Shown: positions 23,875-35,344 of the stretch, piece by piece
Layout: every line of letters starts with the position of its first letter
Position numbering within the stretch: position 1 is the stretch's first letter
Source of the DNA: Melampsora larici-populina 98AG31
Taxonomy: Eukaryota; Basidiomycota; Pucciniomycetes; Pucciniales; Melampsoraceae
NCBI RefSeq assembly: GCF_000204055.1
Contig: NW_006768799.1
Span: 27,299-91,298, forward strand
Reading direction: 5' to 3'
DNA length: 64,000 nt
The notes under the pieces: model-generated
The model's input: the letters and a program-made list of their open reading frames with translations, nothing else
Databases searched by the model: none
Told to the model about the DNA's origin: nothing
Translations under genes and position numbers: made by a program

Positions 23875-26800
23875 CAACACTGGCACAGCTGCGCTGTGCT
23901 GCGCTTCAGGGGTGGCAGCGGGGGGCGCAGCGGAACCCCGCTGCTCCAAATCTCGAGAGTGGGAAGCGAACCGGTCACAGCGCAGCTGTTCATCGCTGCT
24001 CGAAAATTGTGGCCATGGCAGCGCGACGGCAAAAAGAGCCGCTGCGCTGCCGAAGCGCCGTCAGCGTTGAAAAAAAGCCAAAAAAAACATTTCAACAATT
24101 GTATTGGTGAAATAATGTATTGAACATTGAGTATACTAAAAGGATATATCAAAGGTTTAAAAAAAGGTGATGAAAGAATGACAAGAAATATAAAATAATT
24201 GAGAAGAAAATGAGTGAAAAAGAAAGGCCGGGCCTTGAGCAAACTAAAGAGCCAAATCAAGTACCGGAAGATCGTGACATATAATGTGCCTTAACGTAAC
24301 CACTGTACTCGGACATCCGACAAACCTCCATTAATTTCATAAACTCTGCGCCCAGAGAAACCCCCTCACGAAGCCAGATAAGGGTTGATACAGCCCGTTC
24401 AATTGTGATTGCCACTAGGCTGCCACGACTGGCAGCACACACGTCAGCGGCAGCCGAGAATATTCTCTCAGGTGCAGCTGATGAACCCGAGCAACCCAAA
24501 TAATCATGTGCCATTGCAGCAATGACTGGGTATTGATTGCTATGACGCTGCAAACAAACATAAACAATCAGCACTGAAAAATCGAAGCGATACAAGTAAT
24601 TAACAAACCTTCCACCAAGCTAGCGCTGATTTAGGATCTCTCATATCATACTCAGGTGCTTTCATACGATCACGAGCACCCAGATAGTCCCTGAGTTGAT
24701 TGGCATTGGTCGTCGCTTCTTCTTCATGAATATCATTGTAGACAGAAAATATTGATGGTTGAGGTAAATTTTCGATGTTTAATTCCGTTTGAGTGGTAGA
24801 CGGAGTGTTTGGCAATTTATCCTTATTCGCCAAGGCAGACGCTTGATATTTTTGAAAGTGTTGATTGAAGAGGGCCTCGGCTCGAATTGATATCGCAGAC
24901 GTTGGGCCAAAGAAAGTGTGGAAGAATTGCAGCCGAAATGCCGGGTGAAGTATGCAAGCCATTATCAAAGTGTCGCAAGATGGAGAAATACCAACCTTAG
25001 TGAGAAGAGCGTCGAGCTTGTTTGATTCACGCCGATGAGTTGGTTGGACTTCGTTTTCTAGAACTAAGAGAGGGTCACCGGCATCTTTGGCATCTGCGGC
25101 GTCCCACTCGTCTTCCTCGAAAGCAGCTATGTCAGGCTCAAGATCATCTTCTTCTCTTTCAGCAAGCTCCTGAATATTGGGTTCGGTTTCGAAGTCGTCG
25201 AATAGGGGTGGTTGAGGTACATCGGGTACCTCAAGCACAGGGCCAACATCGTCTGAAGCCTCTGGTTCTTCTTCTTCTTTGATGATATCAGTTGTGCGTA
25301 CATCAGGGAAGTGTCCGTGCATTGCGACCTTTGTTTTTCTAGGAGGAGGTGTCTTGAGACCAAGTGCTGCAAGACCTGCTCCCACAATTAAAGCCATCTT
25401 GTGGCAGAAGCAGTAGATGTGCATTGTATGCGGATCCCAACTGTAGTTCAAGATGCCGTCGAGTTCAAGGAATTGGGAGTGCATTTCCCTAGCCATTGTG
25501 TTGTTATTAGATCCTGAATCAGTCGTCTGACAAAGGAGGTGGATAAATCATTCCGGTAAGCCTATTGAAGGAGTGAGAGAAATAAGAATAAGACAAAGAG
25601 GAAAAACTCATCTTATCCACCAAACCTCGCTTTGACAAAATGTTGACCATGGGCTCTGCTAGCCACTTACCTTTGTGTTGCCGAGCCACAAGCTTCAACG
25701 TAAGGTGACAAGATTTGAATTCCCAATCGTCATTGATGAAGGTCACCGCAGCACCAATGAATCCATGGCGATTACCCTTAGTTGTCCAAACATCTTGTTG
25801 AAGGGAAAACTTACTACTCAAGTTCTGTAGCATAGATAAATTGATTCAGTCTTTTAGACTTGATTTGAAGGATGAAAAAGACCTACCTTGAGTTCATCAA
25901 AAACAACCGTCTTCATTGATAGATTCAATCGCTTCGCCTCCTCAGCTGCCCACCGTCGACCATACAAATGAGCGTCAGGCCGTAAGAATTGAACTGCAGC
26001 TCGTAACCACGTGTTGTTCATCCGGGACCATGGAAGTGCTTGGCGAACAATCCAAATACACATCATTTGGTTGAATGTTAAGTTATCAAACTTTGCCTTT
26101 TGTCCTACAGTGACAAAGGATGACAAGGTACCGGGTTGGTTCTTCTTTGCGACGTTGGCCTGATGTGCCAACTCTGCGAGTGATGGAGGTACTTCAAGTC
26201 CGGATCGACGAGCTTTGTATCGACCAGGACATCCAGTCTTCTGACGACCAGGTGCTGGATTCCCATCTCGGTGACACTTGAGATTGTTTGTCAAGTTGCT
26301 GAGGCTGACTCGAACAATAGTCGGGTGGTTCTTATCGGGCGCACACCAAGAGCATGGATATGAAAGAGGGGGCAGATCACGGTCCTAAAAACGAGAGAAA
26401 AGGAATGAGAATATTGAAAAAAACAAGAAAGGAGATGTGATCAAAGTACTCACGTCTCCCTCATCCCAATCAGGTTCCCCATAATAGCCGTGCAGGCCTG
26501 AGTGGTCCGTTTTAGTGGCTCGGGGTTTAACTTTTGCATTTTCGCCGTCTGAATTGGCACGGAGTGTGTCCTTGGTAACAAAAGTGGAACCGGTTTCTGT
26601 TTTGGTAGGCTGTCAAAATACAAACAGAGATCGTTAGAGTTACTTATTCAACAAGGTAACCAGATGGACTGTCACTTACTTGTTTTTCAGTAGGCTTCTT
26701 TTTTTTCTTTGCTGGTTTTTTTTTCTGCTTCTTCTTTTCAGGTTGAACACGTTCATCCTCTGAAGATCCATCCAAAACCTCTACAACCCTTTTTGAAGGG

Positions 26801-27614
26801 ACAGGAGTTGTGTTGATTGATAGTTGGCGTCTGCTATCCGGGCTGGGGGAGATCAGATTTCCGTGTTGTGAAGGTGATTGCCTTATACGGTGAGGTTGAC
26901 TTGATGACGGTGTTGAATTGCAATTGCTGCCACTTGTACCGGGTTGTCCTTGAGACGATCCAAAGTCAAGTCTTGATTGCAGAGGCATGATAAGACGTGA
27001 GGTAGACAATATTTGTGAAAGATATAAAATCAAAAGATTAAGAAATAGATAATAGATGATGTGAAGTTGACAGATCTGTAAGTGATAAAAAAGGACCTGA
27101 TTCGAAAAGATAATATTGTAAAGTAGTTGAGATCTTCTATCAGCACTAGTTGGCTTTGTAGAGTAATCTTTGAGAGTTGAGTCAAGGTGAAGTCGTTGAA
27201 TAGTCCATGGTGCAAGGGGCTGGTGCAAGGGGTAGATTCCATGAAAGAGTGGCGGGATCGAGAGCATCTTGATACCAATTGAGACAACCGATTGCTTCTT
27301 TTGGCAATATTGAGAGGAATATGGTGTCAAGGGATTGTTTTTGAATGATACTTGACACATTTGGTAGTAATCTGAAGTGAAAGGGGGAGATAGTACGCTT
27401 CAGGCGCTGCAAGCGTTGAAGCGTGTCCCTAGGTCCTGGGGCGCAGCGGAAAAAAAAACATCCAAAAATACATTTTGAAAAGCGCTGCTTAGATCACACT
27501 GCGGGGTTTTGGAAAACCCTGATGCGTAACTGCCTGTGGCGCCGCAGCGCTGCCTCACAGTGCTGCGTGAAAAAGCAGCGCTTCAGCTTCTCACTGCGCT
27601 GCTGGTCCAGTGTT
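23875..27614. mobile_element. hAT transposon inside the integrase of element A
   Basis: The ends CAACACTGG (23875) and CCAGTGTT (ending 27614) are inverted and are flanked by GCCCAAAT at 23867-23874 and 27615-27622, an 8-bp duplication as in hAT elements. Removing the insert restores TTPKWKPGEKLWLN, colinear with STPTWKKGEEVWLN of element B. The terminal 200 bp on each side are GC-rich with many GCAGCG/CGCTGC motifs. It carries one minus-strand gene. Length 3740 bp. Confidence 0.93.
24257..26988 (-). CDS. hAT transposase, multi-exon
   Basis: Exons: 26988-26680 (Ser/Pro-rich, then Lys-rich nuclear-localisation-like), 26609-26454, 26384-25887 (zinc-finger-like YPCSWCAPDKNH...NLKCHRDG, BED-like), 25823 to about 25606 (QQDVWTTKGNRHGF, RNase-H fold, first Asp), about 25541-24609 (TTDSGSNNNTMAREM, an acidic Glu/Asp insertion, DPKSALAWWK) and 24547-24257 (YPVIAAMAHDYLGCSG, SSAAPERIFSAAADV). 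The last block is the hAT C-terminal dimerisation domain. The splice between exons 4 and 5 is the only junction I could not make canonical: GLVDKM has no clean donor, so a lesion there is possible. The other exons are open. Confidence 0.87.
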
Positions 27615-28083
27615 GCCCAAATGGAAGCCGGGGGAGAAATTATGGTTAAATGGCAAAAACTTGTCAACCACAAGGCCTCCAGCTAAGTTCTCACATCGCT
27701 GGCTAGGACCTTTTACCATCTTATCACAAATATCAAACAATGCTTACAAACTTAACTTGCCCAAGTCTATGGATAGAATACACCCTGTATTTCATGTTAA
27801 CCTATTACGACAATTTGAAGAAAGCAAGATACCTGGACAACAAAAGAATCCGCCTCCACCAATAGTAATAGAAGAAGAAGAAGAGTTTGAAATTAATGAG
27901 ATACTTGACAAAAGAATAAAAGGAAGAAAGATTGAATATCTCATCAACTGGAAAGGTTATAGTTCAGAATATGATTCATAGGAACCAGAAACAGGACTTC
28001 AAAACGCTCAAGATTTAGTAAATGATTTCAACAAAAAATATCCACAAGCTGAGTTCAGATATAAAAGGACAAGGAGAAAGTAG
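27615..28083 (+). pseudogene. Element A integrase C-terminus with GPY/F module and chromodomain
   Basis: After the hAT, the frame resumes as PKWKPGEKLWLNGK, then the GPY/F module (FSHRWLGPFTILSQ). A chromodomain follows (INEILDKRIKGRKIEYLINW and then KGY) that in chromoviruses directs integration to marked chromatin. A TAG at 27979 replaces the Trp of SWEPE in element B, and the original stop is at 28081. This places the element in the chromovirus clade of Ty3/gypsy. Confidence 0.92.
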
Positions 28084-28178
28084 TGAGGGTGAGGCTTTTT
28101 CCCACTGGGTTTTTTAATGCCAACCCGTGGAAAGATGCTGGCCTGCAAGAGGGGGTTGAGTCATAAAAGGGGGAGTGG

Positions 28179-28349
28179 TGTTATGACCTCACATTTATAA
28201 GGCTTATCTTGTATGCTTGTACTGATTACGGTTGTCTTTAGTCTACTGCTCACACACGTAGACTGCTTTCCTCACTTGGCAATCTATCTTATCATCTAGA
28301 GGACCCTTTCACCTGTCCCTTGCATCTCTAAGCTATTCAGGTCCTAACA
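28179..28349 (+). repeat. 3' LTR of element A (171 bp)
   Basis: The LTR begins TGTTATGACC and ends GGTCCTAACA, the same terminal decamer type as the LTRs of element B (TGTTATGGTC...GGTCCTAACA), and follows a polypurine tract AAAAGGGGGAGTGG. No second copy was found, because the 5' end of the element is missing. Confidence 0.85.
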
Positions 28350-29653
28350 ACATGCATGCGACCCGATATGAATACTTTCTTGAAGATATGGTTGAATGGC
28401 GGAACATGTGGTTCACCAATTCTCTCTCAGCTAGAAAAACTGTGGAATATATTGGTGTCCATAAGTTGTAATCAACTTTCAGGCAATGCAATGCAAGTAT
28501 TTATCATTCCAGTAGATACCCTAATTGCCCCAAACTCATAACCCGTGACATTACGCGTGATGATTGCAGGGATGATCCACTTGCCTGGATCTCATGGGTT
28601 CGTCGTAGCAGATTACAGATTAGCTGTTGTTGCTCAATGGTTCAATTTTTACTTTCTGTCTAAATCTTTACCAAAATGATACTGATTTCTGCCAACATAA
28701 GTGTACTTCTAAAGCTTTGTAGTTAATAATACTACTAGCAACTTAGCGGCGGGCGCCGCCATTTCATGTATGGCCCAAAGTCATCACAATGTGTCTCACA
28801 AAGTCGGAGGTGAAAAAAATCCCATATATACCAACTATTGGCCATACAACCAAATGCCTTGAGAGGACAGAGAGACAGAATCACCTCAGCACAAAAGTAT
28901 TTGAGCAATCTGAACAGAATTACCTATAAAAAGGACTGAGGTACCATGCAAAAATGGGTATTGCTTGAGGCGTAAACCTCATTCTTTTGAGACATTATCA
29001 GTAGAAACACCTCCTTCATGTTCAAGGTTGATGTTTTTGGTGTTTTGATCTTTTAATTATACATCTCAGTTCACAAGGCTTGTCAAACCCTTGTCCATAC
29101 ATCATTACTTTCATATGTTGAGCCACACTTGAAATTTTGATCCTTCAAATGCAGTAATGAATGTGGTCATTGATTGACCTATTTGTTACACAGAAAGTTT
29201 GTCCATAACACTTGCCTCACTTCATCATTCAAAGATGCAAGTCACTATGGGCAGTTTGAATCGAAATGTACTTATTTGTGAGGATTAAATTTACCACAGC
29301 ATCCACTTTAATCTCATTGTCCTTGGTGAAGAAATGGAGGAAACGGCTTAATTAAAAGTACAGAAAGTACATCTCATTTGCACACATAAGAAAATGTCAC
29401 AGAATTCAAGACTATACTGGCAAGGCTTCAGATGTTTTGTAAGCTGAAGATAGAGTATCTCAGATAGTCAACACAATCCATAACCCAAAGTAATACTCAT
29501 CAAGGAACAGGACAATTGCCACATTGTCACACATAAATCTGGTTGTAGCAAGTGTTCACAAGACCCAAGACACAACTTCTGCATAAGAGAGCCAAGTTAA
29601 AAACATCAGATAGTCATATCAAACAAAATCCCAAAAATAAGTTGACTATACTC
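28350..29653. other. Spacer with a small relic coding fragment
   Basis: At 28380-28662 two adjoining plus-strand frames read EDMVEWRNMWFTNSLSARK and, after a stop and shift, LITRDITRDDCRDDPLAWIS. This has protein-like composition and is probably the remnant of a transposon or gene. I do not recognise it. From 28700 to 29653 the sequence is AT-rich with nothing further seen. Confidence 0.35.
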
Positions 29654-30234
29654 TCATGTGGTGGGCACAATATTTCAAAAAAGACACACCCAGTCGTGCC
29701 CAAGGGGGGTCGGGTGCACCCGCTATTTGCCTGGGCGCGTGAGAAGGTGCAACAGGCGCAAAGAAAAACAATAAAATCACATCCGGTTGATATAAAACAA
29801 ACAATTGTACAAGATTTGCATTTACAAACATCTTTGCAACTAATATTTGTTCATCAACATCAATTTCAGCTTGGAATTGCAAAGTTTAACAAGACTTGCA
29901 ATCTGTGGTATTGTAGACATTATGGGTTTGGTGGAACATTGACCAACCAAACACTGTTTCACATTCAGTTATAGTGAATATTTGTTTAAATGCTTTTAAC
30001 CCAGTGATTAAGGGTTTTAATCCAGCCCTTCAGTGCCTGGATGTTAGTCTTTTGGTCAATTTTATTGCTGTGGTATGGGTCAAAGGTCATTTTTTATACT
30101 CTGGAGTATGTGGGGCGTGTTCACCCCCAAATCCAAGAGAAAGCCGCGCGCATCAAAACTCACCAAAGAGACAAGAGAAAGGCCGCGCGGGGCGCGTCCA
30201 AAGGCACAAAAAATGTGTTGTGCCCACCACATGA
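29654..30234. mobile_element. Non-autonomous DNA transposon (MITE) with 8-bp target duplication
   Basis: The terminal inverted repeats TCATGTGGTGGGCACAA and TTGTGCCCACCACATGA are perfect over 17 bp. They are flanked by CTATACTC at 29646-29653 and 30235-30242. The 581-bp interior has GC-rich subterminal patches and no coding capacity. An 8-bp duplication fits hAT best; a Mutator-like element would give 9-10 bp. Confidence 0.9.
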
Positions 30235-30242
30235 CTATACTC

Positions 30243-30720
30243 ACAAGCCTTAGATTGTCTAAGGACCAACAATCAATATGGAAATCAATACCCAGCTCAT
30301 CTCTAAACCAATCCACCAAGTTCTGTGGCAAACAGATGTAAATCACTGTTTGTCAGATGGGGTACACACCCATACAATTCAACAACCACATAACAAGAGC
30401 TTTGCATGTGAAAATTCATGTGTAAAAAGACATATCAACCTGAGAAGAGTCCATAGTCCCACCAGCTCTGCATACTTCCAATTTGCGCCATGACAAGTTG
30501 TGAAGATTATGTATCCAGAGCTCATGATACCATGGTATATGTGTAATTGCACAAACTTGTATGAGATTGAAACATTGTGGAGTGGCATCTGTTGATCTGT
30601 GGTTGCAATTGGATTGATCAAAGTGCATTTGTATGGAGTTTATTGATTTGAACAGAGGAAGAAGGCCTTGCATAATCTGATGTGTCATTATCCACAACAA
30701 AAGCTGATAGTAGGAACTAA
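30243..30720. other. Spacer, nothing recognised
   Basis: Sequence between the MITE and the target duplication of element B. No gene or repeat is seen. Confidence 0.4.
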
Positions 30721-30725
30721 CTGAG

Positions 30726-30884
30726 TGTTAGGACCTGGAATGGAGGATGGAGCGCTGAGGTGTAGTTGCTAGTATAACTAGATTGCAACGTGAAGACTAA
30801 AAGCTCAGTGAGAGCGCGCGCTGGGATATAGCTAAAAGGTACAACACGCAGCTATAAGCATATGCTACTAGAGAGACCATAACA
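30726..30884 (-). repeat. 3' LTR of element B
   Basis: 159 bp, TGTTAG...ATAACA on the plus strand, matching 38223-38381 base for base by eye. The preceding CTGAG (30721-30725) is the target duplication. Confidence 0.95.
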
Positions 30885-30982
30885 CCATTCCCCCTCTATA
30901 CCTCCACTCCCTTTTGTTGAGTTAGGTATCTTTCCACGGGTTGGCATTAAAAACCCATTGGGAAAAAAGCTCACCCTCTCTC

Positions 30983-33715
30983 TCATCTTCTCCTTGTCCT
31001 AAAGTATCTTCTTTCAGCTTGAGGATATGTTTCATTAAACTTGTTCACCATTTCTCTTGCATTTTCCAAATTTTCTTCTGGTTCCCACGAATCATGATTT
31101 GCTCCATAACCTTTCCAACTAACCAAATACTCTATCTTCTTTCTGATTATTCTCTTATTCAATACTTCTTCTACCTCAAATTCTTCATGACCTTCTACTT
31201 CTATCGGTGGTAGTTCAGTCTCAACTTGCCCTCTTATTTCGCTTTTGGTAAATTTTCTAAGCAAGTTGACGTGAAACACCGGATGAACTTCTTTCATTTC
31301 CTTTGGTAAAATCAATTTGTAGGCGTTAGTTGATATTCTGTCAGCAATTTTATACGGGCCAATCCATCTATGGGAGAACTTAGCGGTTGGCCTAGTGGTG
31401 CTGATATGCTTGCTATTGAGCCACACCTCTTCTCCTTTCTTCCACGTCGGCGTGCTTTGCACTTTCCTGTCAAATTGTTCTTTCATTGATTTTTGAGTGT
31501 CTTCCATAGCCATCTTTAATTCATCTTGCACTTCCTTTATTAATTTCATCCTTTCTTTGGTCGCAGGTAGGCATTGATCTTTGCTGGGCGTTCCTGTTAG
31601 GCTAGCATCGAAGCCATAGTTAGCCTTAAAAGGAGACATCCCTATTGAAACGGGAAAGTTGTTGTTATATGAAAACTCCGCCAGAGGTAGGAGATCTTTC
31701 CAATCATCTTGTTTGTAAGATACAAAATGTCTCAGGTATTGTTCAACTGATTTGTTCGTGATTTCAGATTGTCCATCTGTTTGCGGATGGTACGCAGTCA
31801 ATGATTGTGTCCTAATGCCTAGTAACGAATTCATCTCTTTTGTCAGCTTTGATATGAAAATATTTCCCCTATCAGACGTTATTGATCTAGGGGTTCCATG
31901 TATCTTCCACACGTTATGAAGCATTAACTTAGCTAGTTCTTCTGAAGTCATTGTTTTCCGGCATGGAATAAAGTGAGCCATTTTCCTGAATCTGTCTACG
32001 ACCGTTAGGATGCAGTCGTACCCTTCTGAATCGGGTAGATCTGTTATCATATCGTAACAGATGTCTATCCAGGGACCTTGTGGGATCGGTAGTGGTTGGA
32101 GACTCCCAAACGGCTTGTTTGTCCTTGCTTTAACTCGTTGACACGACTGACAACCGTCTACATACTTGTTGACGTACATCTTCATCAAGTTCCAGTGGAA
32201 GTTCCTCTTCACTAACATTAATGTTCTCATTCTACCAGGGTGTCCAACTAACTTGCTGTCGTGGCGAGATTGAAGGATTTTCAGTTTGATGTCGTTGTTG
32301 TCCGGGACTACGACCTTGTCTTTGTAATACAATACTTCGTCCGTGATTGAGTAATTTGCGATAGCTTTTGAATTTGGTAATTCTCGACACAGTTTCATTA
32401 TCTCATTAATCTTCTTGTCTTTAGCTGACTCCTTTCTGATTTCTGCTACTATTTCATCATCCGTCCAGATCTCCTCTAACAATCCAATTGTTTCAATTTC
32501 ACATTCCACCTCTTCTTCATCTACAATCCAACTTTCCATTGCATCCAGGCTATCAATGAATGCGTCTTGAGGTAAATTCTCAGGTTTCAGTAAACGCCCA
32601 AAGGTTAGTTTGTCACCTGCCTCCGGTTTCAGATCGGGTCTTCTTGAAAGTGCGTCGGGTTTTGTGGATTGCTTTCCAGGCCTGAACCGGATCTCGAAGT
32701 CAAAGCTTCCAAGAATCTCGGCCCACCTGGCCTGTCGTCGAGTCAGTTCCTTTGTAGTCATTAGTGATTCGAGGTTCTTGTGGTCTGTATATACGATCAC
32801 GTTCAGTCGATGTGGGTTTCCCTCTAAGTAATGTCTCCATTCTTTAAATGCTGAGATGGCTGCTAATAATTCTTTGTCGAAAACTTCATAATTTCTTTCC
32901 GCTTTGATCAATGACCTCGACAAATATGCAACAGGATGTAGCTCATTGTCCTCATCTGACACTTGGGACAGGACCGCTCCTAAGGCGAAGTCCGAGCAAT
33001 CGCATTCCAGGATAAATGGTCTGTACGGGTTTGCTATGGTTAGGACCGGAGCCGTAGTGAAAGAATTCTTCAGGCTTTCAAAGGCGTCGTTGCGTTCCTG
33101 GGTCCATTCGAATTTAACATTATCCTGCGATAGTTCGTGGAGCGGCCTAGCTATCTTCGAAAAGTGGTTGATAAAGCGCCTGTAGAAGTTTGAGAATCCT
33201 AAAAATGTGAGTACTTCAGAAAGGTTCTTCGGTGCTGGCCATTCTCTTACTGCCTTTACTTTAGTCTCATCCATCTTGATCTGATTTTTTGAAATAATTA
33301 AACCTAGGTACGCCACCTCTTTTTGAGAGAATTTGCACTTCTCAGGCTTGAGCCAGACATTTTGATTCCTAAGGATTTCGAGGATTTCTTTAACGACTTT
33401 CTCGTGATCTACACCCGCTTTCGTATAAATCAGGATGTCATCTTGGTAAGCAGCCACATCTATACCTATATGAGCTTTTTAAATGTCTTGTATAAAAAAC
33501 TGAAAGAAGCCTGGTGCGCCAGTAGGTCCGAACGGCATCGTCAAGGGTTCAAATTGACCTGCTTTACATGTAAACGCCAGTTTAGCTTCATCCCCTTCCC
33601 TCACCCTCAGGTTATTGTAACCATTTCTCATATCTAAACTAGTGAATTGATCAGCGTCGAGTAAGCTATCTATCAATTCCATAGTTAATGGAAGAGGATA
33701 TTTATTCTTAACCGT
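30983..33715 (-). pseudogene. Element B pol, second part: RT, RNase H, integrase, chromodomain
   Basis: From 33715 the frame reads VKNKYPLPLTMELIDSLL and continues RT through MPFGPTGAPGFFQF. It meets a TAA at 33479 (element A has Leu there), then reads AAYQDDILIYTKAG with the intact catalytic Asp pair. RNase H follows (ECDCSDFALGAV, VYTDHKNLESLM, TKPDALSRRPD). The integrase shows the HHCC finger (HDSKLVGHPG, CQSCQR) and the DDE core (DMITDLPDSEG, SDRGNIFIS, EITNKSVEQY), then FSHRWIGPYK and a chromodomain (KIEYLVSWKGYGANHDSWEP). The stop is at 30983. Apart from the TAA the 824-codon remainder is open. Confidence 0.93.
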
Positions 33716-35344
33716 TGTGGTGATCAATTTATAGGATCAATTAAAAAATTCACAATTACCAGTTTACCAGTTTATTAGCAGGATTCAGCAGGAAAGAAAA
33801 TTCGAAATGGAGGGTTTTGATCAATTGAAGCTCTTGTAGGCTTATGTATTGGTCATTAGGTCAACATTACATCATTTTTTATTTCACATTATATATTAAG
33901 ATCATTATAGTTTACTTACAAATTTATTACAAAAAGAAAGAAAGAAAAACATAAGAAAAATTCGAAATTATAGGTACAAAGGTTGGAAAATGGTTTTTAG
34001 GTTAGTAGAAATAAAGTTATGGGTATTATGAGGTTAGAATATGAAAGAACACCATTATATTATACTATGACAATTTTAATCTTCAAGGTTGATAAGTAGA
34101 AACAGAAGTTATTAGGGAAAAGGCACTTTTTCGAAGTTGGTAAACAAGAGGTACACGTGTAGTTTGGTTGTGTAATAGTGGTAGTGATGGAATTTAAGGT
34201 TGCCAAGAGGATTTTTCGGGATTTTTAAGGTTATAGATGATGATGTCATATTACAAAAGAAAGAAAAAGAGAGTAGTAGCTGTGAAAAGTGAAGAAAATG
34301 GGTGAAATTCGTGGAAAATGGAGGTTTTCAGCTAATTACATATGTCAAATGACGTCAGAATAGGTTGGTAGATGGCTCATTCAACGCAGCAGAGTGGATT
34401 ACATAATGTACAAACTTTAAATCATTAGTAATGGAGGTGTGTGTAAAAAGTTATAAGGCAAATAAAGAATTGGTGTGAATCTCGAATTTACAGTCACAAG
34501 TCACATGTAACACTAAAAACTTTAACTTCACAACTCAATATCTTACTCATCACTCATCAGAAGTAGGTCATGTAGGTGTCAGAAATGATCAGTAACACGT
34601 GGGCTACAAGATGCACTTTAGTAATCAAAAATTGGAGCACATCTGAAAAAATTCGTAATCTCAAAAATTGGTTTTCAGCTAGTTTACAAGGAAAAAATCA
34701 CCTGTATTCATCATAAGAAGTGCTGTACATCATATTATTGCGTCATTGATCACTTTTAGCTGTGAAAATTACATCATTTATTAGTAACAAAATCATTACA
34801 TTGCGTCATCATAGGGTTTTTAGGGAATTTTTTGGCGGATTTGATTGGTTTTGAGGCTGTTGACCATTGTAAAAGTTCTAGTACATTGTTATATATACTT
34901 TGAGAGGGTTTTGGGACTGTTGTTCCCCTTTTTTCTTTATCATTTACGCCATTATTATTTTGTTTATCATTATAAACTTATTTTAATAGTACCTGGTCAC
35001 TTAAATACGCCCTTTATTACAATTATAAAGAGAAATTTACTTTAGTCTTATAGTCATAAAGACTTATTGGGAATAATATCAAATCAGATATTGCTTATTT
35101 CTTTTAGTTATCAATTGGGAATAACACTATAGCAGTGTTGATAGTAATACAAAGTGTGTTTTTGAAGTTAAATTACGTGTGAAGATATATTTCTCTGGTG
35201 CCTTATCAGTACTCAATACAACAGAGCTCTTTCTGATTGTGTTGTTTTAGAAGAGCAGTCCTTAGACAACTTCTACTAGTCATTTTATTAGTGGATTATC
35301 CTCTTCCAGCTCTGTATAACCCTTGTTGGGTTATAAGTTCTACA
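33716..35344 (+). mobile_element. Solo LTR, 1629 bp (copy 2, complete), inserted in element B RT
   Basis: Begins TGTGGTGATCAA (33716) and ends TTCTACA (35344), flanked by CCGT at 33712-33715 and 35345-35348. Excision restores the codons of KLNALTVKNKYPL, conserved in element A. TATA-like TTATATATAC about 450 bp from the right end suggests U3 of about 1.2 kb on the plus strand. No internal domain is present, so this is a recombined solo LTR. It closely matches the inverted copy at 53095-54719. Confidence 0.9.

Larger units (their letters stand above)
15063..28349 (+). mobile_element. Element A: Ty3/gypsy chromovirus, 5'-truncated, with two nested DNA transposons
   Basis: Reading across the two insertions gives the order gag zinc knuckle, aspartic protease, RT, RNase H, integrase, chromodomain, polypurine tract (about 28165-28178) and a 171-bp 3' LTR (28179-28349). 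No 5' LTR or gag N-terminus is found upstream of 15063. Internal stops and a mutated RT active site show that it is dead. It is homologous throughout to element B, which supplies the uninterrupted reference at both nested insertion sites. Confidence 0.9.

Noticed and set aside
29552..29974. A 140-codon plus-strand frame
   Set aside because: It runs across the MITE boundary at 29654 and has no protein-like pattern.
33716..35344. The 1629-bp insert as a DNA transposon or MITE
   Set aside because: Only TGT...ACA is inverted at the ends and no longer inverted repeat exists; a TATA-like box and additional copies fit an LTR.
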